From positions 87,882,001-87,946,000 of the forward strand of contig JAZHRO010000063.1 in the NCBI GenBank assembly GCA_037157565.1: 64,000 nucleotides of DNA. Direction: 5' to 3'. How positions within the stretch are numbered: position 1 is the first letter of the stretch; each line of letters begins with the position of its first letter. The notes below the pieces were generated by a model. The model did no database searches and was not told where the DNA came from. It saw nothing but the letters and a program-made list of their open reading frames with translations. This DNA is from Thalassia testudinum. Its lineage: Eukaryota > Streptophyta > Magnoliopsida > Alismatales > Hydrocharitaceae. A program made the position numbers and the translations under genes. Below, in pieces: positions 23,160-35,879 of the stretch.

Positions 23160-24330
23160 TGTATATATGGTATGTATATATGTATATGTGCTAAGTTTAA
23201 CGCCTCCAACTGGACAACTCATCAGCCACACATCCTCAAAAAGATGTATCATTTCATCAGCAGGAGGAAGTTCCTGGGCAAAGAATGGTTTGAGGTGCTG
23301 GCCATTAACCGTAAAAGCATACCCAGATTTCGAGTCTCTAATTTGGACCGCCCCGTTAGGATACGGGTGGACCACCAGAAATGGCCCAGTCCACTTGGAC
23401 TTGAGCTTTCCCACAATGAATGAGTCGGGAATCAAACAACCAAATCTACTGATTAGGTGCGAACTCCTTCCTCTGGATGTGTCGATCATGGAAAGCTTTT
23501 GTCTTGTTTTTGTATATTTTCGCATTCTCATATGCTTCCCGCCTAATCTCGTCTAACTTACTGAGTTGGAGCTTCCTTTCATAACCTTCAGCCTCAAGGT
23601 TAAAATTACACTTCTGCACTGCCCAAAAAACACGGTGCTCCAGCTCCATAGGAAGGTGACAAGCCTTTCCATACACCATGTGGTATGGCAGCATTCCGAG
23701 CAGGGCCTTGTCTGCGGTCCGATATGCCCATACTGCATCAATCAACCGATCGGACCAATCCTTCCTATCAGGTCTAACCGTCTTTTGAAGGATAAGCTTG
23801 ATTTAACGGTTTGATACTTCAGCCTACCCATTGGTCTATAGGTGATACGGGATAGTAATGCGGTGCCGCACCCTGTATTTCTTCAATAATGACCTGAAAT
23901 TGGCATGGATGAAGTGACTTCCCCCATTGCTTATCAAGGTGCGAGGAACTCCGAATCTCGCAAAAATGAATTCCCGAACAAAGGATATAACAATCTTATG
24001 ATTAGCACATCTTACCGAGATAGCTTCTACCCACTTTGAGACATAGTCTACTGCGAGGAGTATATACTCAAAGCCATGTGAGTTCGGGAAGGAGTCTATA
24101 AAGTCAATGCCCCAGACGTCGAACACTTCTATGACCAGAATAGATTGGAGAAGCATCATATCTCTCCAGGTCATAGAACCGACTACCTGGCATCGCTTAC
24201 AGCACTTGGCAAATTCGTGTGTATCTCTGAAAATGGTTGGCCAGAAAAATCCCAACTGCAAAATCTTCGCAGCGATCTTTCGGCTCGAGAAATGACCCCC
24301 ACAAGCATCGCTATGGCAAAACGATAGCAC
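23160..24330 (-). pseudogene. Athila integrase, element D
   Basis: The zinc-binding HHCC region is visible as CHSDACGGHFSSRKIAA with a later CCKRCQ. The catalytic core follows, with GIDFIDSFPNS carrying the first Asp. The segment holding the second catalytic Asp reads LISNGGSHF, so that Asp is Asn here, which should abolish strand transfer. The post-core part (23745-23157) has [19 protein letters not shown], then KLKSKWTGPFLVVHPYPNGA. Frame breaks occur near 23836-23745 and 23531. There is no chromodomain. Confidence 0.8.
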
Positions 24331-24373
24331 ACTAGAGATTTCCGAATCAGGGATGCATCTACGGATAATCTAA

Positions 24374-25165
24374 TCAGCCCAATGCGAAAGAGCAGTGGGT
24401 CGTCCCAAAAATAGAATTTAGCCTCTGATATATATTTTTGAGTTTTTGATCCTTGGATAATCTCGCAAGTAGCCTGCCTGCGACAAGATAGTTTCCTATA
24501 TCAGCGTACCATGCAAACTCAACAGAGTTGATAGATAGCAAAGACTCATCCGGAAATCGATCTGATATTGGCGGGGAGTACAAAATGTAGTCTGGGTCTA
24601 GCCGAGACAAGTGATCTACCATAACATTATGTGCTCCGACTTTGTCGTGGATCTCGACATTAAACTCCTGCAAAAGAAGGATACATTTGATAAGGCGGGG
24701 TTTGGCATTCTTCTTTACCAACAAATGCCGGAGGGCGGAATGGTCAGTGTAGATGATTACTTTGGACCCTAGTATGACCTGAATTTCTCCAACCCGAATA
24801 CCACAACTGCAATTCTTTTTCAGTGACCGTATAGTTACGTTGAGCCTCGTTCAACGTTTTGCTAGCGTAGTATATTACAAATGGATCGCGCTCCCATCGC
24901 TGGCTAAGAACGACTCCAACAGCGAAGTTAGAGGCATCAGACATCATCTCAAAGTTGAGAGACCAATTGAGAGGTTGGAGAATAGCTGCATTTGAAACAG
25001 CGCTTCGCAAGGTCTCGAAAGCACTGAGACACGAGGAGTCGAAATCAAAGAGCGTGTCGGTTACCAGAAGATTCATTAATGGACGAGCAATTTTCGAGAA
25101 ATCTCGAATGAATCTTCGATAAAATCCAACATGCCCTAAGAAAGGTCTGATTTGCCTAACCGAGC
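24374..25165 (-). pseudogene. Athila RNase H domain, element D
   Basis: It would degrade the RNA strand during reverse transcription. Motifs on the - strand are FEMMSDASNFAVGVVLSQ (first Asp), YYASKTLNEAQRNYTVTEKE (Glu) and, after a frame break near 24735, the VDHLSRLD end. The connection from RT includes RPFLGHVGFYRRFIRDFSKIA. Confidence 0.8.
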
Positions 25166-26034
25166 TAGGCAGAAATGATTTCATACTTAGCTCGATCGAC
25201 CTCGAATCCATTAGAGAAGATCTTGTGACCTAGTACGATGTCACCCCTCACCATAAAATGGCTTTTTCCCCATGAAAGTATTAGGTTAACCTCTATACAT
25301 CTCCTCAGGATCTTTGTGAGGTTATCAAGACAAGACGAGAAATCATCTCCAAATATGGAGAAGTCGTCCATGAGCACTTCTACGCAGTCTCCGATCATGT
25401 TTGAAAAGATGGCCATCATACATCGCTGAAAGGTAGCTAATGTTCCAAAGGGACGCGTAAAAGTCATCTTGTCTTGATCTTCTGGGTTGATTACTACTTG
25501 ATTGTACCTGGAGTATCCATCAAGAAAGCAAAAGAAGCTACGCCCGACCAGCCATTCTACAATCTGATCAATAAAGGGTAAAGGAAAATGATCCTTTTTG
25601 GTGGCCGAGTTTAGCTTCCTGTAATCAATGCAAACCCACCAAGAAGTCGTGATGCGAGTCGGGATGGATTCGCCCAATTCATTTTATATTACGGTGAGTC
25701 CCGCCTTTTTGGGCATTATCTAAATGGGACTCACCCACTGGCTGTCGGAAATTGGATAGATAATGTCCGCATCCAGCCATTTAATGATCTCCTTCTTGAC
25801 AACCTCCAACATATTTGGATTTAGGCATCTCTGAGGTTGTCTCAATGGTCTCACCCCTTCATAAGTGTAGATATGGTGAGTGCAATATGAGAGGTGAATC
25901 CAGTGGAGATTAGCAATTCCCCACCCGATAGCAGCCCTATGTGCTTGCAGAACGGAGATCAACTGGTGTTCCTGATCCGGAGTCAAGTGAGCATTTATAA
26001 TCATGGGATACATCTCACTTTCTCCCAAAAACAC
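25165..26034 (-). pseudogene. Athila reverse transcriptase, element D
   Basis: Peptides in order are RQPQRCLNPNMLEVVKKEI and PISDSQWVSPI (26034-25720), then, after a stop, WVCIDYRKLNSATKKDHFPL, FCFLDGYSRYNQVVINPEDQ, TFTRPFGTLATFQRCMMAIF and the active site VLMDDFSIFG. The FGT and ATFQRCM segments are adjacent, whereas the family has about a dozen residues between them (the FG-L-NAP block), so this copy has an in-frame deletion in the RT fingers/palm. Confidence 0.85.
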
Positions 26035-26401
26035 GTACTTGAGAGAACCAGGTAAGGGCTGTAACTCTAGTAGCGGAGGGTGATGAGAGGGTTTATGCAG
26101 GGGAGGAGAGGAAACAATAGCGGAAATCTATTGATCCTGACTACTGGAGAATCCTCCTGCAGTGGGCATGTAATCCTGCCTTAAGATATCAGTGCTGGAT
26201 AGGTCAGGATAGTAAGGATCAGGGGCGTTAGGAGTAGATGAACACCCATGACAACCAGATCCATGGGACGAAATGTGTATGTCATTAGTCTCAGTCCCAT
26301 GTGGATCGCAATCCAAGACCCCTGATAGTGAAGATGAATATGCCATTGGATCACTGCAAAAGAGCCCAATGTTCCCACAGAAAGCTGAATCTTCATCTTC
26401 A

Positions 26402-26790
26402 CTATCCCTCCTCGATTAAATCGCAATCAAAGTTCTTTGATGCCTTAAAAATATCCAATCTAAGCTTTTCGTTCCCTAGGGCAATCTCCATGCATCTTGA
26501 TGCACAGTCGATGTTTGCGTTGGCGGTTGCCAAAATTGGGCGACCTAAAATAATCGGTGCATCACGGATATTAGGAGGAACCTCCATATCAAGAACAAAA
26601 AAGTCCGCTGGAAAGCAGAATCCTTGGACTTTCACGATCACATTTTCAACCACCCCCCTCGACGTTTTTACCCATCGGTCAACCAATTGTAAGGTAACTG
26701 AGGTGGGATTTAACTTCCTAAATCAAAATCGATCAAATACTGCAGTGGGAGTTAGGTTGATAGACGACTCCAAATCAAGAAGGGCCCTAT
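26402..26790 (-). pseudogene. Athila aspartic protease, element D
   Basis: The catalytic segment on the - strand reads RALLDLESSINLTP (about 26780-26735), with Glu where the triad Gly is expected. Then come VKTSRGVVENVIVKVQGF, FFVLDMEVPPN and the ILGRPILATANA block. An early stop separates the active site from the rest, so the protease is dead. Confidence 0.75.
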
Positions 26791-26803
26791 CAAGATGGGA
26801 ATC

Positions 26804-28930
26804 CTACAAAAGGCAAAAAATCAGTGGTGTGCTTGGGTCCTTTTTGGGTGGTAAGTCAGCTAAAATAACCACATTGTCTTCCTCAAATAATACCGCTTGT
26901 CGTCTGATTCCCTGCTGTCGCTTCGGAGTACAGTAGTCCTTAAAGAACCTAGCAATATTAAGGATGTGATCTATTGCTTCAAGGAGAGGGACGTGAATGT
27001 GAACTTCCTTGAACATAGATTTCAGGTCCTCAAAATTCCACGTGTCCTTTTTCCATGCTGAATCTCGCGTTATAGCCGCGGGAAAAAGAACGGGAATTTT
27101 AGGGTTTAGGGGCTTCTTTCCTTTATCTAATGAAGATGGCTTGTGAGAGGAAGAGGGTTGTGAGCCATCTTGTGGTAGAGCGGAGGAAAAATCATTACCC
27201 ACTTGCCTGGGTAGCGGGTCCTATGTAGTCTTTCCACTCCTTGAGGTGACAGCTTTTGCATTAGCATGCTGTCCATGAAGGGGAAGAGGAGCGAGTTGGT
27301 CTGGATACACAGGGTTTGGCAACAGTGGTGGCTGACCGAGCCCATAATCAGGTGGTGCAGGAGGTGCTTGCAGAACAGCATGTGACTGCGCCTGTGGTGC
27401 TTGGAATCTAGGCGGGGTGCCCTGATTCTGCACATATCTCGGGTTTGGGACAGGTTGGGAGGGCAAAGCTCCCTGTGACCTATGCTCCCGCATCATCTGG
27501 TTTTGCGTGTTCTGTATGCTCTGTATTTAGTCACCATTGCCTTCATTATTTGCAGGTCATCATGAGTAGATTTCCGAATTGATGCCTGCAATTCTTCCTT
27601 CAGAGACTCCAAAGGGTCAGCTCGCTTTGGAGGGTAGTTGGCAGCTTGGTGCAACGGCTGATAGATAGAGCATGTCTGTTGTTGCTGAAACGGGAATGGC
27701 TGCTGCCTCGGATACGTATTCTACACATTCCCGTATTATCTGGTCCGGTAATGTGGAGCTTGATTCGGTCTCTATGGGTTACCAGACCAAGAGAAATTGG
27801 GATGCTGGCTCCAACTAGGGTTATACGTTTCCGAATACGGGTTGTTACACCCGTAACCCTGAATAGCATTGACATCTTTCTAGGTCGAAGATGTCTCAGA
27901 TGCAAATTCATTGAAAGAATACGCGCTTGCATCATCATGTGGTGTGTAACCCTAGTTGTATGGTGCCAGATCCACATTGTTCACGGGTTCCTGGTATGCA
28001 AGATCCCACGGAGATGGAGAGAAAACAACCCAAGTGAATGGATATGTACGAGCAGAGGGGGCTCGGAATGCTTGAGAGGAGTATGATGGAGTAGTACTGC
28101 CAGAAGATCCAGATCTTAGTCGCATTAATTCATCGAGCTTCTTATCAAGCAAATCCACCTTGTCCAGCTTTTTGTTGATAATGTCCATGTCGACTCGGGC
28201 AGACTTGGCTTGAGCTTCGTAGACACTAACTCGTTGCTGTCCAGGTCGCTGGAATTGGTTCATTGAGGCGACATTCATCGAGTTCTCTTCTAAGGACTCG
28301 AACAATTTAAATGCACTGTTCTCGTCCTTGGCAAAGAAATTCCCACCACTAGATTCATCGGCTAGGTAGCGATGTCATCCAGCCCATGGTAAAATACTTG
28401 AGCGAGGTGCCATTTGGGTACACCGTGGTGTGGCCACTTCCTGAGAAGATCGTGGAATCTATCCCAGGCATCATGCAGCTTCTCTCCAGGGCCTTGGGCA
28501 AAGGTTGTGATCGCGTGCCTCATAGCATTTGTTTGACCGATCGGGAAGAACTTTTGGAGAAATTCACGACGTAATTCCTCCCAGGCTCAAATTGGCCTCC
28601 CGATGGTCTTGAACCAATAAGCAACTTTATCCTTGAGAGAAAAAGGGAAAGCTTCATGAGAACAATTCTAATATCTATATTCCTGGGTCAAGCTGACTCG
28701 GCAATCTGACTCAGATCTTCGATGTGCTGGAAGGAATCCTCATTCGAGTTTCCATGAAAATGAGTCTGAATCAGACTTATAATATTTGGCTTTAACTTGA
28801 ATGCATCTCCACCTGTGGGAATCCAGACCCGAGGTGCTATGATTGTTGCCGTCGGATCGTAAAAGTCCCGCAGTTGTTCTCCGCGTGGTGGATGCTGCAT
28901 CCTGTCGAGTGTTGTGAGAATCCAATCGAA
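26804..28930 (-). pseudogene. Athila gag, element D
   Basis: Reading down the - strand: EQLRDFYDPTATI and KPNIISLIQTHFHGNSNED (28900-28688), then the capsid core with AYWFKTIGRPI, FFPIGQTNAMRHAITTFAQ and GPGEKLHDAWDRFHDLLRKW (about 28650-28390). A lysine-rich coiled segment follows (KLDKVDLLDKKLDELMRL, 28305-27952), then a Pro/Gln-rich linker ending AKAVTSRSGK (27496-27221, the end-of-gag motif), and KEVHIHVPLLEAIDHIL with LADLPPKKDPSTP (27202-26804), the gag-protease linker. Several frameshifts and stops occur. Confidence 0.8.
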
Positions 28931-30159
28931 GCTTTGCTCATATTTCTTTGCCGCCTTAGGTTTGGCTCCTAAGGTCCCACAAGTTTAGGTCTTAACAACC
29001 TTCTTCCTTGCATACACTAACTCAAAGGATTGGTGTAGTCACACAGAATAAGGCAAAGGCCTTGTTAATCAAAGTGGTCCTTTAGATCAGATAACTGGAT
29101 TTTCCGTTTAAGTTTGTGTTATTAAAAATTTAGCGAGAGACCGATTGCAAGGAATTCCCGCTTCTCTGGCTAACCCGGCTAGTCAGGTTAGATGGGACTA
29201 CAAGGAAGGTTCTTCCTTTGGCTTACACCTCTAGTTCCGTTACCCTACAACAGCGGTCGTTTGATGCTACCTTGCAGGCTTAGTCACCAGGTTTTGCAAG
29301 AGAGGTTGGAACTAACCAGTAGTTTCAAGCCAAATGCAGGTTATCTGATGTATTTTCTTGAATTTTCAACCTATTTCTTCAATTTAGTAGATGGTGGGTA
29401 GTCCACAAGGAGACTTGCCTCACCGACTAACTTTTGGGCTCATCAAAGTCCAAGTTAGTCTATGTGGTCCTATTGGCTCATGCACTTCTAAGTTCTTTTT
29501 CAAATTGAAGACCACAATTCAGATGTATACTCTAAAGTAAGATGGAATCCAAATGATTTTAAATTTGACAAGAAGATTCCCTTTTCAATAAGCTTTTCAG
29601 AGAGTATTTTCTCAAAAAATTTTTTCTATTTCCAACAATTAGTTATGAATTTTTAACTAACCAGGGGTCCAATCTGAAATTTAGACCCTATTTTGATTTT
29701 TCTATTGGAAACAATATCAAATATGCTCCAAAAATTTAATAAAAATATGATATTGAAAGGTAATTTGATTATCTTTCACACCTCACAAATTTTTAATAAA
29801 TCTAATTTGTATGTTAGTCAGAATTGATTTTTAAATTTCATAAAAGTTTTATTTTCAAGTAATCTGACAAGTATGTACTCCATAAATTTTTAAAAATTCC
29901 ACAAAAGGAATTTCTTTCTTGGAAAGGTGGCGTTGGAAAGATAATTTGAAGATCTAGTTTCAATCCAATGTATAGGATTTTTGAAGCATTAGAAACACAG
30001 TTATTGAATTTTAAAGATGTCATTTACTTTTTGGCCAAATTTCTAATAAGAATGTGTGCACCTGATTTTCGCAGTGCCCACTTTTCCTCATTCGCCGCTT
30101 CGTGTTGTTCCTGCATACAAAAATACAGTATTACAGATAAAATCAAAAGTTCTCATGCG
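28931..30159 (-). other. Leader of element D
   Basis: AT-rich sequence lies between primer site and gag without a credible ORF. On the - strand a pyrimidine tract ends in ATGCAGG at about 30114, resembling the acceptor-like sites in the A and B leaders. Confidence 0.45.
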
Positions 30160-30177
30160 TCCTCGGCAAAAATGCCA
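30160..30177 (-). other. Primer binding site of element D (tRNA-Asp)
   Basis: On the - strand TGGCATTTTTGCCGAGGA begins three bases after the 5' LTR. It matches the tRNA-Asp complement at about 13 of 18 positions, with the differences clustered in four consecutive bases and mostly C to T or G to A. Confidence 0.75.
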
Positions 30178-30180
30178 ATT

Positions 30181-31812
30181 TGTTCGTAGCATAGATCACG
30201 TAGAAAATCAGCACATTGTAGTATAGCACGAAATACGTCTCGAGCAAATAAATTAACAGAACTTGGCGAGTCCTGGTCGATCACAGGGAGACAGAAAGCA
30301 CTTTTAATTTCATATGTCTGTTCTCAATAGAAAACAATATCCGTTTTCTATACTAAATAATAGAAACAATCAATCACAATATCTACATCACAAAGAGATT
30401 GTATTTGATATGTGCAATAAAATAAAAATATGAATGTAAACTACTTATTGTAACAGAATGAGGACACCATGGGTCGTTCGTGATGGCCTTTTGGAGAGGT
30501 TAGGAAGAGCAGCAACGATCGGTCGGAGTGGCCCAACGAACGCTTTAGACGGAGGTGCAGAGACGGATGTAGAGAAGATGGGAAGAAGAGAGACAAGGTG
30601 TAGGAGGAAGGAGAAGAAATTCTAAAGAATGCCTTTCAAAGGAGGCCCTTAGACCTCTTTTTATAGCTTTAGTGAAAGGCATTTAGGGTATTTGGGCCCT
30701 TAAATCTGTGCAAAGGCTTCAGATTAATCAGATTCATTGATCGTGCGATCAACAACCCTAATTAAGCCTTCCAAATCTTTCTTTTATCCTCAATTTGTTC
30801 TGATGCTGCCACATGATAGCCTGTGTGCCCTCGGACCAAGATCTGACAGTTCTCGCTCGCCCACGCGCCTGCTGCTTTGCCCGCTGCCCGTCGCTCAACG
30901 CTCAAACACGCCTTAAGTCCTAACACTCCTCAAATCAGACGGCTTAAAAAACCTACGCAGCACCTGTTGAATCCTTAATACGTGTGTCACCACACACATC
31001 TACATCTGACACTTCTGCACCTGCCACGTGTTCGCTGCAGATCCGCCTGATGAAGATCCAACGGTCGAATTTTATCTGCGGACGCTCGTCTCCTAATTAT
31101 GCTTCAATCACGCGTTGGTCGCTGGTTATTAGGCGTGCTCTTTGCTATGCTACGCATGCGGATTGTTGTGCTTTCCATTTCCTGTGCGGTTGCCTCGGCC
31201 ATTGGATGGGAATCCAACGGTCAAGATCTCTCCCATGTGTAATGAGGCGGCTGGAGGTAGGCGACGTGGCTGCATCGTGGCTGTTTGATGGGAATCCAAC
31301 GGTTGACGGTTCTCCTTTCCAGATTAGGGCACGATGAGGGGTGGCTGCGATGGCGCCACATGACGTCATCGTGGTTGTCCATCTTCTTCTCCTTGTATCT
31401 GATGATGTAGGCCTCCAATTGAGTTGATTTCTACGTCGTTGGACTACAAATATCGATCTGAATCCATCCGTACGGTTAGATTGTCATCTGAGATAAGGAT
31501 ATTCTTCAATTTACCCCTTAACTCCTACTTCTTCTGCAGACTCCCTAGGATGCTATGATGGTCTAATTGATGTGCTCTTGGAAGTGTTGGACTCTCGTCG
31601 TCATTCCAAATAGATCCATAAGGTTGGATTAATCATCTGCAACTCTGGATTACCTACAATTATTAATACCTCTCAAATAGTACATTATTATGTATAAAAC
31701 ATATAAATCATCTAAATTGCAAAGTACGATGTGTATGCATACAGAATATCCATATTAAGATAGGTTCTACCTTAATTCAGGCGAATTAAAACCTATAATT
31801 ATTATACAATTA
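30181..31812 (-). repeat. 5' LTR of element D
   Basis: Partner of 19939-21496. Its last bases (read on -) are TAATTG where the partner has TGATTG, consistent with G to A decay. Over the terminal 35 bases nearly all differences between the two LTRs are transitions. Confidence 0.85.
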
Positions 31813-31817
31813 ATATA

Positions 31818-33460
31818 TACAAAGGATATTTAAAGGATAGATAATCTTTCACAATATGAGAAATTAAAAACACAAATTGGATAAAAGTGCAAATACATAG
31901 CTATAGAAATCGGACAAACATGAACAATGCAGTTTCATAGAATAGATTAAAAGAATTGACGACCTTACTCAAACTATGAAATTGTAAATCAGAAAAACAC
32001 ACTCAAATTCCCATTCCAAGTCTGAATTTGACCTACACACCCACAAAACAGATCAAAGGGATTTAGTTGTCCTGCACAATACATGGCATCCCTATTACTC
32101 GACGTGCATGCATCCAACATAAATTGCAAATGCAAAATTAAAAAATCAGCATAAAGTACAAATGGTCACATCACGTCATCCTCACCGAATAAAGCCTGAT
32201 ACTTCTCGTGGAGGTTCTGTTGGTGGGGTCCACCATGCTGCCATGTGCCATAACCAGTGGAACATAACTAACTGACCAAGCTAGGAGGGAGCAGTAGCCT
32301 GTTACAAATAGAACCAGAAATACGCGTATCCAAAAAAAATAGAATAAAACTACCTGTTATCAATATCTCTGAATAATTTCATTACAAACTCTCTTTTGAA
32401 AATGAAACCCCAAAAAGTAAACGATGAATTAAATTCATATGAAAATAGATGATCTGTTTAGACAATACGAAGTTCCATGGGATTTAAAATTTCATTACAT
32501 ATAGGAACTCCCACAGAGAGAGCGTCATACACCTTAAGATATGATAAATCTTCCCAAAAAAACATGATCTTCTCTTAATCGGTAGCTACCTTCTCAATGT
32601 AGATGTCGTGGGAGGCGGAGGCATTGGTGCCGGTCCGGGAGATGTGGTCAAGTGCGGGGCAAGCAATGTTGGTGGCTCCCTTCTAAACACCCAACTGAGT
32701 TTGGCTTTGCTCTTTTAATGGGAACACATAGACCAATGTTGGGAATGATGTAGTTTTCAAGTTGGGAAGGGTAGGGGGTGTGGACTACAAAGACTTCCCG
32801 ATTTTGTTTCCTGAAGTGGGTTTGACGGAGAGGGGAAAGTGTTTGTTTAAATTTAGTAGCATATCCACAATAAATGGATGTAAATCTACAACTACCACAA
32901 TCTATTTGGAAACAAATGAATATTTAGATGGTAAATTCAAGTTCGATTGAAAGGCTTAATAAAAAAACAACCTTGATAGGCATCATGCTGAAAGTGGATA
33001 CAATGATATCCAATAAGTGCTTAGTGGTGTCATTCTTCAAACCCAATGCCATTTTATAAATAGGACACCAAATCTCATTAGATGCATATTAAAATAAGCG
33101 ACATTGACCACACATGCATGGAATGACATATGCAATTGTGGTGTCTTATTTACCTGCACAGCTGGAAGGCTTCAATGAAAATACTTTTCTAGTCAAAATC
33201 ACTTTTAAAACTCCACCATAACATCAATTGGGAAGATGAAGGCATTCCTAATAGCATAAGCACACCTTTGCTTGTTGTTCATGACCATGCAGCAACAACG
33301 ATACTTCTTTCCAGCAGCATGGGCAACTTTGAACATTGCCACATTGAATATTCCTATCATATCGAGCAACAACGGTATACAACTTCCTTCCCTCATAAGA
33401 TCAAAATAAAGTATTCAAATTATAATAATATATCAAATATCAAAACTAGAGACACATCCA
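31818..33460. other. AT-rich DNA with unidentified coding remnants
   Basis: Continuation of the pre-insertion sequence at 19121-19938. It holds the 32440-32700 reading frame and, on the - strand near 32240-32160, a short open peptide YGTWQHGGPHQQNLHEKYQA ending in a stop. I recognise neither. The rest shows nothing. Confidence 0.4.
32440..32700 (-). pseudogene. Unrecognised gene fragment with one in-frame stop
   Basis: The - strand frame reads KGATNIACPALDHISRTG, TNASASHDIYIEKVATD, then TAA at about 32572, and continues EKIMFFWEDLSYLKVYDA, LSVGVPI. Codon use over the first half is rich in GCC, TCC, CAC and ATC, unlike the AT-rich flanks, which suggests genuine former coding sequence. A TAG also lies just before KGAT. 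I do not recognise the family. Confidence 0.4.
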
Positions 33461-35010
33461 AAACTTTTTTTTTTGCATGACGAAGCTTATCCATTGAACT
33501 AAGACAACGAGAACAACAGAGGTTACATGTGATAGGGGAGTTACAACATCTTTTATTACTACTTTTGCTGCTTATAACTCGCAATTTTTTCTTCCAAGAC
33601 TTCCTCATTCTCTTTAGAACAATGGACTTTTAGGACCAATGATAATTGTACTGGGAAAGGGGTAAGGTTGGGCATCCATGGGTGCAAAATTACTTCGATT
33701 TGCAACAGGCAGAAGATAGTTATCATAAGTAATTTGGCTATTTGGTGGGTTTTGCATTTGGAGAGGAGGGGTTTCGATGTTTTGCATGTGAGGGGTGTTG
33801 GTGGCTTTTGTGGTTTTTAGGGAATTAGCTAGTTCATGGGTGGGGGGTTTAGGTGTTTGTGGTTTGATGGTGACATGGATGTTTTGGTGGTGAGATGCGA
33901 TATTTGGTTCAATAGGTGTAGTGAAAATTATGTTGGGAGGGCCTGCAGATGGGGTAATTTCACAAGTTGGGAGTTTTGAAAATTTTGAATGGTCCACATC
34001 TGGAGGGGAAAAGGATGGAATGTGAGCTAAACTTGCCGAGGTCTGAGGAGAAATTGAAGGGAGAGTTACCTCATTTAAACTATCCTCCAAAATAAGCAAT
34101 TTCTTACGAGTGTCCAGCTTGGCATAACTGCCATCTACGGAATCCACCACTACGTATGCGCCATCCGTCCCATTCTTGAAAAAATTCCTCCACTTCCAAT
34201 CGCCGCATGTGGTGGTGAGATGTGTAGACGGTCTGCCAAGGTCTCTAGAGCTTTTCTTGAATTCAAACGACCCCTTCTGGTAGCTTTTAAATCAAAGGGA
34301 AATCTGTAGGGGATTGAAGATAGTGCCTTCATTCTTAGATCTTCATTTGTAATCTCAGAGAGTTTCGAATAATAAACTTGTAACTTCAGGCAGTTTGGCT
34401 TCTCATGACCAATCTTCCCACAATATGAGACCTTGCCAATTCTATCAATTGTGTTCTCCTTTGGAAGTTCTTGCCTGATCTCCAACTCTACTATGATTCT
34501 CGTAAAGCATCATGGAATTAGTTATTTCCATGTCAATATCCTTGGATACTCCCTTCTATATTCCAAATGTAATTCAAATATTTGCAACCAAAAAGGACTT
34601 ACCTGGAATAGATAATCAGAAGTTCTTTTGTTTGGCTGCCCTCTTGCTAATAAGGCTAAATCTTCATCAATATGCCATGGAGCCCGACTGAGAACAACAT
34701 ACATATCATTTTCTTCTTCAAAATACACCATCCAAATCTTTGGAGCAACTTCTTGAATTGTTGGTGCAGTGGTGATCTTCCAAGACTTGGACAAGATCTC
34801 AAATATAGCCCTCGACCTAACTTTTCTATATGTATGAATTGTGAAAAATAAGCATTTTTTCCATTCATTTGAGTCATTTAAATCAATATTAGCAAATCTA
34901 ATTAACCATTTAGTTTCTTCAATCTACAAGAGCTTCTCCATATTCTTTATCAAGTCATCTTCATCATTTGCCATGGGATTTGCTTTGCGACTTGATGGGA
35001 TTGGAGATTG
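33420..35010 (-). pseudogene. L1-type LINE ORF1 (DUF4283 / CCHC protein) remnant
   Basis: From MANDEDDLIKNMEKLL (about 34972) the - strand continues with SKSWKITTAPTIQEVAPKIW, then PWHIDEDLALLARGQP and the DUF4283-like nucleic-acid-binding fold (34794-34522). A zinc-knuckle-like CGKIGHEKPNC with an upstream Cys (34485-34150) and a Pro/Ser/Thr-rich tail (34150-33614) follow. Plant L1-type LINEs and related retrogenes have this order. No endonuclease or RT follows. An A10 run on the - strand at about 33473-33463 could be the poly(A) tail of a retrocopy. At least three stops interrupt it. Confidence 0.65.
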
Positions 35011-35766
35011 CTGGTATAGTATGGATGGGTAGTAATGATGGTAAAGGAGCAAAAGGCGTGGAGGGTAAACAAACAGAGAGAGGTATGTAAAGAGGTGTAG
35101 AAGGGGAAGAACAAACTTCGTGATTGATTCCTCAAGGTTGTATCTCCTTTGGGAGACGAACAAGGATAGGAGACAAGATTCACCCACGAGGGGGGAATGA
35201 AAAAGGATTTAGTGGCTAGAACTAGGGATGCCTCCTACATTGCATTAAGAAAAAAAAAGAAATCCCTTGTAGGCATTTTCACAACATCTCTCATGCAAAA
35301 CCCCAGCAAGGCATTTCCGCAAGCATTTCCTAAAAGAACTCACTGAAGCATTTTGGCAAACACCTTGTAGGCATCAAGAAAATTAGTATCTTAACTATTC
35401 CATTCCAAATGTCACTAGAAAACTAAGAGACATTGGCACAAATTGGGCGAAAGAAAGGTAAGATCTCGAGCGATTAGATCTGAGCAATTACGAACTCTCA
35501 CCCTTTCTCGAGTAGATCAAGTGTAGATCGTGAGTGGATTGTGATCGAATCATGTGCAACCATAAGCTAATCAAGTAACGAATCGAGTGCAAGTCGTGAT
35601 GAGATCATGTGAGACATCAAGAGAAAAGTGTGCATATGAATGAGAGGATATTTGACCTACGGATATGAACTCCAAGAGAGAGATGATTGAGCAATTGATC
35701 ATGTGAGAGAGATAGAAGGGTTGACTTGATCTTATGCAAAATGGTGCGGGGTTGTTGGGATTTGGG

Positions 35767-35808
35767 GGTGGTGGTGGTGGTGGTGGTGGTGGTGGTGGTG
35801 GTGGTGGT
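35767..35808 (+). repeat. (GGT)14 microsatellite
   Basis: Fourteen uninterrupted GGT units. It makes a spurious poly-Pro ORF on the - strand (35571-36020). Confidence 0.9.
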
Positions 35809-35879
35809 CGGTGGTAGTGATGAGGTGGGTAAGGGGGCATAGCAGTGCTCTCATGATTAAGGCCAAGACATTTTGACTT

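Larger units (their letters stand above)
19939..31812 (-). mobile_element. Element D: full-length, decayed Athila retrotransposon
   Basis: LTRs at 19939-21496 and 30181-31812 flank a tRNA-Asp-like primer site (30160-30177), leader, gag, protease, RT, RNase H, integrase, a 3' non-coding region and a polypurine tract, all on the - strand. The flanks are ATATG (19934-19938) and ATATA (31813-31817), one transition apart. The order PR-RT-RH-INT, the lack of a chromodomain, the LMDDFS form of the RT active site and the long LTRs fit the Athila lineage. LTR divergence is large and mostly transitional, so the insertion is old. No env-like ORF is readable between integrase and the 3' LTR. Confidence 0.9.

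Noticed and set aside
27646..28086. 146-codon ORF on the + strand within element D
   Set aside because: It is the reverse of gag sequence that is clearly readable on the - strand.
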